Source: Shewanella profunda (GTDB lineage: Bacteria > Pseudomonadota > Gammaproteobacteria > Enterobacterales > Shewanellaceae). From it: a stretch of 64,000 nucleotides of DNA. A program made the translations under genes and the position numbers. The stretch spans positions 90,856 to 154,855 of the forward strand of contig NZ_JAKILG010000006.1 of NCBI RefSeq assembly GCF_023283765.1, read 5' to 3'. Below, in pieces: positions 7,620 to 15,746 of this stretch (its first letter is position 1; every line of letters begins with the position of its first letter). The notes beneath the pieces are model-generated. The model was given only the letters and a program-made list of their open reading frames with translations, ran no database searches and had not been told where the DNA came from.

Positions 7620-10600
7620 AAGAGCCTTTCTCTGCAGCAGCGAGGATATCTATCTGACTGACAACTTTTTCGGCGGCTTTTTTGCCGGCAAGAAAGGCAT
7701 GGTCAGAATTGTAGTATTCCCACTCGCTGTAACGACCCGCCAGAGTGATATCTTGCTGTTCCATCCATGCTTTAATCACAGCGATATTTTTAGCGCGTGA
7801 GTGGTCATAAATCACATAGGCGTAAGGCATATCCACCAGATTCGCGGTAATCACTTTATCTTCAGCAGTCATCAGTCCCACTTTGATGCAGTCTTCGATA
7901 CAGCGAGCTATGAGTTCGTCACCATCTACGGGTAATGGTTTCCACGGCGAGTAAGATATTTCACAGGTAAAGCCAAAACCACCGGGAGCATTACATTCAG
8001 GACTGGCATTTCCCTGCAAGAAGATGCGATGGAAAATAGTGTCTTCCGGGTAATAGATCCAGTGTTTATCCGTCACCTTTTCACGATTAATACCTATGTT
8101 GACGCAGCGGACAGAAATATGACGTAATCCATGTGCGGCATCCTGAATTTCCTTTGGAGCTTCACGGCCCATCAGGCGAACTAATTCAGGCAGTGGCATG
8201 GTGCTGATTAAATTGTCATAGTGGAATCGACGACCGTCAGCAAGCACTGCTAGGTGTTTACTTGGCAATAACTGAATAACGTCAGCATTGAGTTCGATTT
8301 TACCTTTGATGTGCGGAAGGAAGCCAGAAACCAGCGCCTGAAATCCGCCGTTGATCGGATAGCCAAAGCGTGCATTAGGGCCCATTGATTTAGCCACAGG
8401 TTGCAGAGCACCATCGATGATCTCTCCCAGATCAGGTAAAGGTACACGGCCACCCAGCCAAGAGGTTTCCATCTCAGTTAAAGGAATGGTCCATAATTTC
8501 TTGTTGTAGGGTATCGCAAAATGTTTGGCGATCCCTGCGCCCCAGACTCCGTAAATAAACTCTTCAAAATTTGGTTCGGCGCATTTAGTCGATATGGTGC
8601 TGGCATTTGCACTGACGCTAGTGCCATCCGCACAACAATCTTCCACCTTGGAGGTTGTTGCTGAAGCTGAGATGATATCTTGGCTAGCAGCAGACTCGTT
8701 GCGGGGTGCAGGCTTGTAGCGCGCATCAACGGCGCCAACAATACATTCCTTAATTATCTCTGGTGGTAAACCAAATAACGCGCCCTGAAACGGATAGCGC
8801 GTATGAATATTTTTGCTGAAAACCCAGGCTTCCCGATTTTGCCAGTGTTGGTTATCGCCTAATAAAATATCGTAAAGTTTTAATACATAGGGGTCATTCG
8901 AAAACATAATATGGCCAGCATAATCAAAGGTGAACCCATGGTCTTTGATTGATCTGCACCATCCACCCACTGTCGAATTGCGTTCCAGTAGCAGAGTATC
9001 TGCACCTAAATGGTAGGCCGCACTTAAGCCTGTCGGCCCTGCACCAAGAATGGCACAGCTCACCGACTGCATGGCGACTTGAGGACGAAGTGGGTTGATA
9101 TTCAGAGGTATCTGGGTGCGGGCAAAGTCGTTTTCGTGTATCGGCTCTGGTGATGGTGAGCGGCTTGTTTTGTCCGTCTTTGCTAATGAATCAATTAATT
9201 GAAACATAGCATCGGCCGTATGTTCCCACGAGGTGGTTGCGACTATGGCGCGCATTTTCTCTGCCATTAATTTTTTCTGTGATTCAGATGCGGATAATGC
9301 GGCTTCACATGCGGCGATAAACTGTGGAATGTCATAGCCTATCGCAACAATTTCACCATAGGGCGTGACCACATCGTTGATGGCGGTACTGACAATAGGC
9401 AATTGGGCAGCCATGTATTCCAAGACTTTTGTTGGGCTAATAAAGCGCGTTGATTCGTTGAGCGCGAATGGAAGTAAGCATACATCCCATTGTGCAAGAA
9501 ACTGGGGTAATGCCTGATAAGGTTGTTGCCCCAAATAGTGGATATTCGAACGTCTTGGCAAGGTATCCGGATTAATTTTAACCACAGGGCCTACCACTAT
9601 AATTTGCCACTCCGAGTGTGTGTCTGCGAGTGCTGCAAGTAAATTCAGGTCTAGGCGCTCATCGATCACACCATAAAATCCCAGCCGTGGACCATTTATA
9701 GTCGCCTGCAGTGGGTGGTTGTTATTGCGATCCAGAGCCTGCTCAAAATGAACTGCATCTACGCTGCTTGGGAAGCAATGTACATTTGGATGTAAATTGC
9801 GTTTTGCCTGATACAAACTGGGGCCGCCGGTAAATACAATATCTGCAATATTCAACAAGGCTTTCTCACGTTGTAACAGTTGTTTTGGTGCATTTTGAAA
9901 TGCCGACAATTCGTCCATGCAATCATAAACAATCATCTGTGCATGTAACTGCTTCAGCAAAGGCAATGCCATAGGCGTGTAAAACCAGACGATAGGATTG
10001 TCACCGTCGCGGACCAATGCTGCTATCAATGGTTCAAGTTCAGCCAACTGGTCATCGTGGAACCCCGTCGCATGAATAGGCGTATGGGGTTGGTACACTG
10101 TGATATTAGGCGCTGGTGTATAGGTTTTAAGGAAACTTTTTCCTTCGTGATAAAAGGGTTCTTCCACCACAATAATTTCAAAATGTTGTGCCAGTTGACA
10201 CAATAGCTGCTGGGGTCTTTGATAGACGAAATCCCAGCGCAGATGACAAAATACAATAATGGTTGGCATATAGACTCCTGATGCGATTTGGGCTGAGGTA
10301 TTTATTTGAAAGTTTTCAATGGATCGTTGTGCTTGCCTAAGGCCTTCGGCATATGAGGCTGGCAAAATTCGCTGCATGTTTTGTGAGGCATCTTCGATAT
10401 CCCATAGCCCGCTCTGGTGCCAATGGTTCTCGTTCTCCCAATCGTGTCTGGTAATGACCGGGTATAGACAAACCCCGACACATTTCACGCCTTGTTCTAA
10501 TGCAAGTAGTATTTCTGTCGCGACTTGTTTGATCCAGATCCCGCGACCACTGCCGACATGGCTGGTTTCTGCCAGCAATATGGGGCGTTGATAGCGAAGG

Positions 10601-11451
10601 TGTAATTCCGCTAACATTTCGTGAAGTGGCCGGCGGCGTGGATTTCCTAAATGCCACGACAATGGGTTATAGGTACCGCATTCCCATTGATTATCGTGAT
10701 AATAATTGGCGCCGATGATATCGAGATAACGTGGATGCCCACCTAACTCCGGCTCACGTCGTCCGCATAACATGTCCCAGGAATCGTATTGAGCTGAGTT
10801 CCAATCGGTTGCCAATTGCCCCCACTCAGGGCGGTCCTGCTGTGGCACGACATGAATGATTGGATCACAGTGCATAAAGCGCGCATTCGGACTGACTTCC
10901 AAAATTGCATTACACCCCGCGATGGTGGCTCGCACCAACTGGCGTTTTGCTTCGGTATGTGCGCGCTCATCAAACATGTTTTTGCAGTGGAACAAGTGAA
11001 CCGATAGCCCCCAACTGGTAAACGAAATTTCATTAAGCGGAGAATAAATGGGCGCAGTATCTGAAAAAGGCGCTAAAAATTCGGCTGCTGCTCTGCAAAA
11101 ACGTGCGAAACGTGTAATGAATTCGGCTGAATAAATATCGATATCTTCTGGCCAGCCGTAATGACAAAAAGTCCAACAAATTTGTATTCCCAGCTGCTGA
11201 GCTGCACGCGCCCGCGGTTCAATTGAAGAGAAGTCGAATTCATTGTTTATTTCGGTGAGGCGCCAGCCAATAGATTCTCTGACTGTGCGGATACCGAACT
11301 GTTGTAACAGCAAATAATCGTCAAAGACTTGAGTTAAATGCCCTGTAGACTGATTCATGGATAACGGTTTTTGCGCACGATTTATGTGGTCAGCCCCTTC
11401 ATATCCTGCCTGCCAAAATGTGGCGAATGGTTCATCGGGAGAGTTGTTCAT
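7618..11451 (-). CDS. three-domain fusion: GH1-like glycosidase + glycosyltransferase + UDP-galactopyranose-mutase-like FAD protein
   Basis: One uninterrupted 1277-residue frame carries three modules. Residues 1-385 form a GH-A clan barrel resembling GH1: the acid/base motif is LNE (E141) and the likely nucleophile is E295 in LLAETSHVG. Residues 395-755 are a GT-B glycosyltransferase starting MPTIIVFCHLRWDFVYQRPQ, with the donor-site stretch ISPTKVLEYMA near 671-681. Residues 798-1277 are an FAD-binding protein: GAGPTGLSAAYHL at 803-815, ER at 823-824 and GGW at 829-831, like UDP-galactopyranose mutase or protoporphyrinogen-oxidase relatives. A Ser/Thr/Ala-rich insert lies at about 913-958. 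There is no signal peptide or membrane helix, so it is cytoplasmic. The set suggests synthesis or remodelling of a surface or storage glycan, perhaps galactofuranose-containing; that is inference. It stands alone, with no sugar-nucleotide genes nearby. An internal start with a good SD at 10269 could make a GT-FAD product. Confidence 0.85.
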   Translation of the reverse strand: MNNSPDEPFATFWQAGYEGADHINRAQKPLSMNQSTGHLTQVFDDYLLLQQFGIRTVRESIGWRLTEINNEFDFSSIEPRARAAQQLGIQICWTFCHYGWPEDIDIYSAEFITRFARFCRAAAEFLAPFSDTAPIYSPLNEISFTSWGLSVHLFHCKNMFDERAHTEAKRQLVRATIAGCNAILEVSPNARFMHCDPIIHVVPQQDRPEWGQLATDWNSAQYDSWDMLCGRREPELGGHPRYLDIIGANYYHDNQWECGTYNPLSWHLGNPRRRPLHEMLAELHLRYQRPILLAETSHVGSGRGIWIKQVATEILLALEQGVKCVGVCLYPVITRHDWENENHWHQSGLWDIEDASQNMQRILPASYAEGLRQAQRSIENFQINTSAQIASGVYMPTIIVFCHLRWDFVYQRPQQLLCQLAQHFEIIVVEEPFYHEGKSFLKTYTPAPNITVYQPHTPIHATGFHDDQLAELEPLIAALVRDGDNPIVWFYTPMALPLLKQLHAQMIVYDCMDELSAFQNAPKQLLQREKALLNIADIVFTGGPSLYQAKRNLHPNVHCFPSSVDAVHFEQALDRNNNHPLQATINGPRLGFYGVIDERLDLNLLAALADTHSEWQIIVVGPVVKINPDTLPRRSNIHYLGQQPYQALPQFLAQWDVCLLPFALNESTRFISPTKVLEYMAAQLPIVSTAINDVVTPYGEIVAIGYDIPQFIAACEAALSASESQKKLMAEKMRAIVATTSWEHTADAMFQLIDSLAKTDKTSRSPSPEPIHENDFARTQIPLNINPLRPQVAMQSVSCAILGAGPTGLSAAYHLGADTLLLERNSTVGGWCRSIKDHGFTFDYAGHIMFSNDPYVLKLYDILLGDNQHWQNREAWVFSKNIHTRYPFQGALFGLPPEIIKECIVGAVDARYKPAPRNESAASQDIISASATTSKVEDCCADGTSVSANASTISTKCAEPNFEEFIYGVWGAGIAKHFAIPYNKKLWTIPLTEMETSWLGGRVPLPDLGEIIDGALQPVAKSMGPNARFGYPINGGFQALVSGFLPHIKGKIELNADVIQLLPSKHLAVLADGRRFHYDNLISTMPLPELVRLMGREAPKEIQDAAHGLRHISVRCVNIGINREKVTDKHWIYYPEDTIFHRIFLQGNASPECNAPGGFGFTCEISYSPWKPLPVDGDELIARCIEDCIKVGLMTAEDKVITANLVDMPYAYVIYDHSRAKNIAVIKAWMEQQDITLAGRYSEWEYYNSDHAFLAGKKAAEKVVSQIDILAAAEKGS

Positions 11452-12002
11452 CGAACCAGGGCTGACAGGATAGTTTTATTGCCAGAGAACATCAGTATCT
11501 GTGTTGGCGTCCTGCTCATAAAAAATCCCTCTTTAGTTCACTCTGAGACTTTGCATCGTTCCTGAATTGATGCTGTGGTCGCGCCTGTCATGAATTCCGA
11601 ACGCTTTAATAAATTCCGATGACAAGAGTCACAATAGAGAGAACTGCAGATCAACTCTGTACGTTATCGAACCCTAGATTATTAATTCAGTGGTTATGAT
11701 CCGGATGATTTTTCTAGAGAGCGATGAAACACACATATATTCTGCGTTATGAGAAATTGCTAACCATTTGTAATATTGAGAATTTATTGCGGTGTTCAGG
11801 AAGTTAACGGGTGATTACTGCGGATAGGTGAACAAGATTGAGAAGCCTTGGCATGTCTTACATTAAGCGATGATCCGTGATCATCAATGCCTAAGCTGGT
11901 GTGTAAACTGTTGCAGTGGGTGAAGTATTTCATGAACAACGCCTCACCATTTGCAGATGGCCATGGATTGAGGAGAGTGGGGCACAATTAGGAATCGTTA
12001 TT
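11452..12002. other. 551-base region without a supported gene
   Basis: Upstream of the fusion gene. Only short open frames are present (for example 11881-11991 plus and 11796-11987 minus), with no recognisable product or ribosome binding site. It presumably carries the promoter of the fusion gene; no convincing -35/-10 pair was identified. Confidence 0.6.
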
Positions 12003-12284
12003 TAGGGCGCGTTGACGTTTCGAGATTAAATTTTGTTCGCTCTGGCAAGCTCGTGATCGCGAAACGAGGAGTGAAGTGGTGTTATTCAATTCAAATGACG
12101 AGCGGCTCGTATGAAAGAAAGTAAGAGCAAGAGCTTGCCAGACGAACCCTTTGGGCAGCGTTTGGCTGGCGTTTCTGCTGCGTTAGCGTCCATTTATGTA
12201 GAATAACTACACGGCACGGACTTTGCCTTGCATAAAAGCCAGCCAAATCGCTGCAAAAATAACCCTGAAAGTCAACACGCTCTA
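12003..12284. repeat. 282-base structured repeat with terminal inverted repeats (MITE-like)
   Basis: The ends are imperfect inverted repeats of about 18-19 bases: left TAGGGCGCGTTGACGTTTC at 12003-12021, and right (read on the minus strand from 12284) TAGAGCGTGTTGACTTTC. Inside are two hairpins. Hairpin A pairs 12035-12052 (GTTCGCTCTGGCAAGCTC) with 12131-12147. Hairpin B pairs 12155-12170 (GCAGCGTTTGGCTGGC) with 12238-12254. It has no open reading frame of note. TIRs starting TA, two internal stems and small size suit a non-autonomous element, but the family was not checked. Confidence 0.6.
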
Positions 12285-13250
12285 GTCATTTTGAGGCTTG
12301 TGAAGCACACTACAGTTGCGACCTTTTTGCTTTGCTTCGTATAAGGCCTTGTCGGAACAGGAAATCCAACCTGAGCTACTACTGATATGCCTACCTATTT
12401 CGCACACACCTAAACTCACTGTTACTTTGATTTTCAGGCTTTCATACACTATGGTCGACTCAGCGATTTTTTCCCGTAGACGTTCCGTAAAATGTATGGC
12501 ATCTACACCGCTCGTTTTGGGCATGACGACAGCAAACTCTTCCCCCCCATAACGCCCTGCACAATCCGTTTCCCGCAAAGATTGGCTGAGAATGTGGGCT
12601 ATATGCTGGATCACTTTATCCCCAGCGACATGGCCATAGTTATCGTTAATTTTTTTAAAGTTATCAATATCTATCATCACTAGGCTGGCGATATCTGCAT
12701 AGCGGGCATATAAGTCGAATTCATGCTCTAGGCATTGTTGCCAATGACGGCGATTGTGTAGCTGGGTTAGGCCATCGGTTTGGCTTAGGCGTTCGAGTTG
12801 TTCGTTAGCGGCCTTGAGCTGTAGCTTGTTGACGGCAATATCAGTGACATCATACACAATCACGCTGATATGGGTGATTTTGCCTGTTAAGGAGGACAGA
12901 GGTAGCAGTGTCACGTTTTGGAACATAAAGTCAGCACGGCCAGTGATTGGGCGATAGTTTTTAAATTGGAACACGTAGGGGCGCTGTTCCCAACTGATAA
13001 ATGCTCGGTTTTTGAGCATAAAAACCGATTCCATTTTTTGCTTTAACCAAGTCGCGGGCAGATCAGGGAAACGGGTAAATAAGTTTTGGCCTTTGATCGA
13101 ATTTGGGGAAACACCACTGTGATTCTCCATAAAACCATTCCAAAGTTGGATATTGTAATCGCGATCTAACACCACCAAGCCCACCTCAATGGTCTGCACC
13201 ATATCAATGAGCCAGTGTAGTTCGTTCATTTCACTTTGGTCGTTTGACAT
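12282..13250 (-). CDS. PAS-GGDEF diguanylate cyclase
   Basis: The product is 322 residues. A PAS domain (about residues 12-135) precedes a GGDEF domain (about 150-318). The active-site motif is intact as GGEEF at residues 235-239, and an RxxD inhibitory site (RETD, 226-229) stands exactly five residues before it, so a catalytically active, product-inhibited cyclase is expected. There are no membrane segments. It makes cyclic di-GMP, the signal for biofilm versus motility. It lies 18 bases downstream of the CheY-CheC gene and is almost certainly cotranscribed with it. Its TAG stop coincides with the outer three bases of the right terminal repeat of the adjacent repeat element, which may have trimmed or replaced the original C-terminus. 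Confidence 0.92.
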   Translation of the reverse strand: MSNDQSEMNELHWLIDMVQTIEVGLVVLDRDYNIQLWNGFMENHSGVSPNSIKGQNLFTRFPDLPATWLKQKMESVFMLKNRAFISWEQRPYVFQFKNYRPITGRADFMFQNVTLLPLSSLTGKITHISVIVYDVTDIAVNKLQLKAANEQLERLSQTDGLTQLHNRRHWQQCLEHEFDLYARYADIASLVMIDIDNFKKINDNYGHVAGDKVIQHIAHILSQSLRETDCAGRYGGEEFAVVMPKTSGVDAIHFTERLREKIAESTIVYESLKIKVTVSLGVCEIGRHISSSSGWISCSDKALYEAKQKGRNCSVLHKPQND

Positions 13251-13268
13251 AAGGTTAAATCCAACTGG

Positions 13269-14264
13269 TTAATCGAGTAAATAGCCAAGTTTATAGCTGA
13301 GTGTGGGGATCGAGTCTTCAGTGAATAGCAATAGCAAATCGCATTGAATATCATGATTTTCAATACGATAGTTTATTTCCATCGCTAAAGTTCGGTGCCA
13401 TTTTTCCGAGTTATCATGGATAAGATCATTGACTGTGCAGTGGCGTCCAAGCACAACTGGATGCGCTTGGCTGAATTTCATATCAAGTTGTTCAGAAATC
13501 CCATTAAGAAAGGCACCAATCAAGACGTTACCCGTATCGATAAGTACCTCAATTTCTGTGTTTTTATCTTCAGGATCCGCTAATCCCATCAGTTTTGCCA
13601 TGTCGTGGAAACTGGAGTCATGGAATAGCAGTAGGGCTTCACCGGCAATGCCCGCACCGATAAATCCTTGGCAGAGAGCCGAAACCGTTGAACTTTCCTC
13701 TGTCGCTTTGAGTGCCATAGTGAGTTCACTCACCTCAAGCACGTTCACATTTGGGATTGGCAGTAACACAAATACATCGAGTAACTGGGCAAGTAGATCG
13801 GCCGCACGACCCATGGCAACGTTGGCTATTTCTTGGCAAGCGTCGCGCATATCCACCTTGATCATGGGGGTCTCATCGGCGAGATCTTTCTGTGTCAGTG
13901 TAAGAATGCCGTATTCCTGCAAGATATTGCTAATAGCATCGGCGCTAACTGGTTTTTGGATAAAATCTAATGCACCTAAAGCTTTTACGCGTTCATGCGC
14001 TTTGATTTGAATATCGCCAGAAACCACAATAATGAGCGCTGGTAGATCGTTTTGTTGCACCGTTTGCAGTACTTCATAGCCATCCATGACGGGCATATTG
14101 AGGTCGAGAAATACCACTTCCCCTTTACCAGCGCGAATGGCGTCTAATCCTTCGGCCCCGTTGGTGGCGTAAGTAATCTCCACATCCCACTCTTTTGGTA
14201 GGGTGCGAGCCATTTGTTTGCGCGCCATAGCGGAGTCGTCACAGATGAGTACAGATATTGTCAT
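13269..14264 (-). CDS. response regulator with CheY receiver and CheC/CheX-like phosphatase domain
   Basis: The product is 331 residues. The receiver (about 1-125) has the acid pair D9 D10, phosphoacceptor D54 in VVFLDLNMP and the conserved Lys in FIQKP. The second half carries a CheC-type motif DACQEIAN (D-x3-E-x2-N) and a second, altered copy near EVLIDTGN. Proteins of this build are thought to dephosphorylate CheY-type regulators, possibly their own receiver. It is the first gene of a two-gene unit with the diguanylate cyclase, which suggests that phosphorylation state is passed to c-di-GMP output. No cognate histidine kinase is adjacent. Confidence 0.88.
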   Translation of the reverse strand: MTISVLICDDSAMARKQMARTLPKEWDVEITYATNGAEGLDAIRAGKGEVVFLDLNMPVMDGYEVLQTVQQNDLPALIIVVSGDIQIKAHERVKALGALDFIQKPVSADAISNILQEYGILTLTQKDLADETPMIKVDMRDACQEIANVAMGRAADLLAQLLDVFVLLPIPNVNVLEVSELTMALKATEESSTVSALCQGFIGAGIAGEALLLFHDSSFHDMAKLMGLADPEDKNTEIEVLIDTGNVLIGAFLNGISEQLDMKFSQAHPVVLGRHCTVNDLIHDNSEKWHRTLAMEINYRIENHDIQCDLLLLFTEDSIPTLSYKLGYLLD

Positions 14265-14750
14265 GCTGACTGGTGATCCTTATTTGCCCATTTATTGAAG
14301 ATAACACTTATTTTTCAGGTTCGACTTATGAATTGCGATCTTCGGGCAAATCTGATTTATATTTTTTATTTGTAACCTACAGATTTCATTGATTAATATC
14401 ATTGATAGCCAGTTGTGGAACCCTTGACTAAAATTTTATGTATTACTGAATAAAATCTTGTTTATCAGCGGCAAAACCTTTAGTTCACACTGTCGATACT
14501 AGTGTATTTATTGGCTATAAGGTGTTGGATTGTTGCCCTATTAGCGTTTTATAACAGTGGGCAGCATTCATATCATTTGGACCGCTGATACCTTGTATGC
14601 AGGGATTCCTTACCCTACTCTTGCTGAGTGTCAGTACAGTCCACCCTAGGCACTGATTTTTAGTGCAAATAGCATAGGTTGCTGAAAGATATAGTAGGTT
14701 GCCATTGAGTTTAATCGCCACAGCCTAACATAAACTTCCACCAAAACTTA
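14265..14750. other. intergenic region without a supported gene
   Basis: This AT-rich region lies between divergent transcription units. It probably contains the promoter of the CheY-CheC/cyclase pair. A 68-codon minus-strand frame (14515-14721) has no ribosome binding site or recognisable sequence. Nothing further is seen. Confidence 0.6.
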
Positions 14751-14794
14751 ATAAGCCTGACAATATTTTGACTAAGGTCAAAATCAAGGCTTAT
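14751..14794. promoter_or_regulatory. nested inverted repeat upstream of the crotonase gene
   Basis: An inner perfect repeat TTTTGAC-TAAG-GTCAAAA (14766-14783) is enclosed by ATAAGCC (14751-14757) and GGCTTAT (14788-14794). It lies about 70 bases before the start codon. It could be an operator or a cruciform-forming hairpin; no assignment is possible from sequence alone. Confidence 0.4.
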
Positions 14795-14838
14795 GTTATA
14801 TCTTTTAGCGGATTAAACCAAATGTGTTAACATTTATT

Positions 14839-14851
14839 CTGGACTGACCAG
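14839..14851. promoter_or_regulatory. FadR-like binding site
   Basis: CTGGACTGACCAG differs at one base from the core of the E. coli FadR operator (CTGGTCnGACCAG). It ends 14 bases before the ATG of a crotonase-family gene, so a bound repressor would block transcription or the ribosome site. Fatty-acid control of this gene is inferred from the match and the gene family. Confidence 0.6.
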
Positions 14852-14865
14852 TAACGGAATATTTC

Positions 14866-15672
14866 ATGAGTACCCAGTGTGTGAAAGTCACTATCGACGA
14901 TGGTATCGCTTATGTGCAGCTTAATCGTCCTGAAAAAATGAATGCGATTAACTATTTAATGTTTAGCGAATTAGATAGAACAATTAAAAAAATTCAGAAA
15001 AATCGAGCCGTTCGAGTGGTTATTCTTTCGGGGGCGGGGGGACATTTTAGTTCTGGGCTCGATGTTAAAAGTGTTATGTCCGCACCTATGCAAGCGGTGA
15101 AATTGCTCTTTAAATGGTTACCCGGAAATGCCAATCTCGCCCAACGCGTTTCCCTTGGCTGGCAGCGATTACCTGTCCCTGTTATTGCCGTGCTTGATGG
15201 ATGTTGCTTTGGTGGCGGTATGCAGATTGCGCTCGGCGCAGATTTCCGCATCGCTAGCCATGACAGCCAGTTATCGGTTATGGAAGCTAAGTGGGGGCTA
15301 GTACCCGATATGGCGGGATTAGTCTCACTTAGGCAAATTATGCCTAAAGATCAAGCCATGCTATTGAGTTTGACGGCTAAAGTTCTTTCGGGAGAAGAGG
15401 CACTTGCTCTTGGATTAGTCACTCAGTTAACCGAGCAGCCAATGGTTACGGCCGAACAATTAGCGAGGGAGTTAATGAAAACATCACCCGATGCGACTGC
15501 GGCGATTAAGCTCAGTATCAACGCGAGTTGGACTGCCTCAGTACGAAACCTATTAAGCCGTGAGTCATTGAGCCAAATTCGGCTCTTGTTAGGCAAAAAT
15601 CGTACTATTGCAGCGGTACGGCAGCTTAAAGATCCTGAAAAACCTTATCGTGATAGACAATCGGGTTGGTAA
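14866..15672 (+). CDS. crotonase / enoyl-CoA hydratase family protein
   Basis: The product is 268 residues. The two oxyanion-hole segments of the crotonase fold are visible: SGAGGHFSSGLDVKSV (about residues 51-66) and GCCFGGGMQIALGADFRIA (about 109-127), the latter followed by the acidic EAKWGLVPD. These enzymes hydrate or isomerise enoyl-CoA esters; with the FadR-like site just upstream, a part in fatty-acid breakdown is likely. The start ATG follows AACGGA. The gene stands alone between two intergenic regions. The exact acyl substrate cannot be read from the sequence, and some close relatives are only annotated as 'crotonase/enoyl-CoA hydratase'. Confidence 0.87.
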   Translation: MSTQCVKVTIDDGIAYVQLNRPEKMNAINYLMFSELDRTIKKIQKNRAVRVVILSGAGGHFSSGLDVKSVMSAPMQAVKLLFKWLPGNANLAQRVSLGWQRLPVPVIAVLDGCCFGGGMQIALGADFRIASHDSQLSVMEAKWGLVPDMAGLVSLRQIMPKDQAMLLSLTAKVLSGEEALALGLVTQLTEQPMVTAEQLARELMKTSPDATAAIKLSINASWTASVRNLLSRESLSQIRLLLGKNRTIAAVRQLKDPEKPYRDRQSGW

Positions 15673-15746
15673 TGCTGGCTGATGTTGAGTGCACTCGTGG
15701 GGAGGATTGAATGCGTAGTGTTTATAATTTGCTTTAAACCTGCACC

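Noticed and set aside
9060..9090. internal start for the FAD domain of the fusion protein at 9072
   Set aside because: An ATG is present but the upstream bases show no Shine-Dalgarno sequence, unlike the start at 10269.
11796..11987. 63-codon minus-strand open frame upstream of the fusion gene
   Set aside because: No ribosome site, no recognisable sequence, and the plus strand has a similar short frame; taken as chance.
14515..14721. 68-codon minus-strand frame in the cyclase-crotonase gap
   Set aside because: AT-rich, Cys-scattered translation with no ribosome site or family; not reported as a gene.
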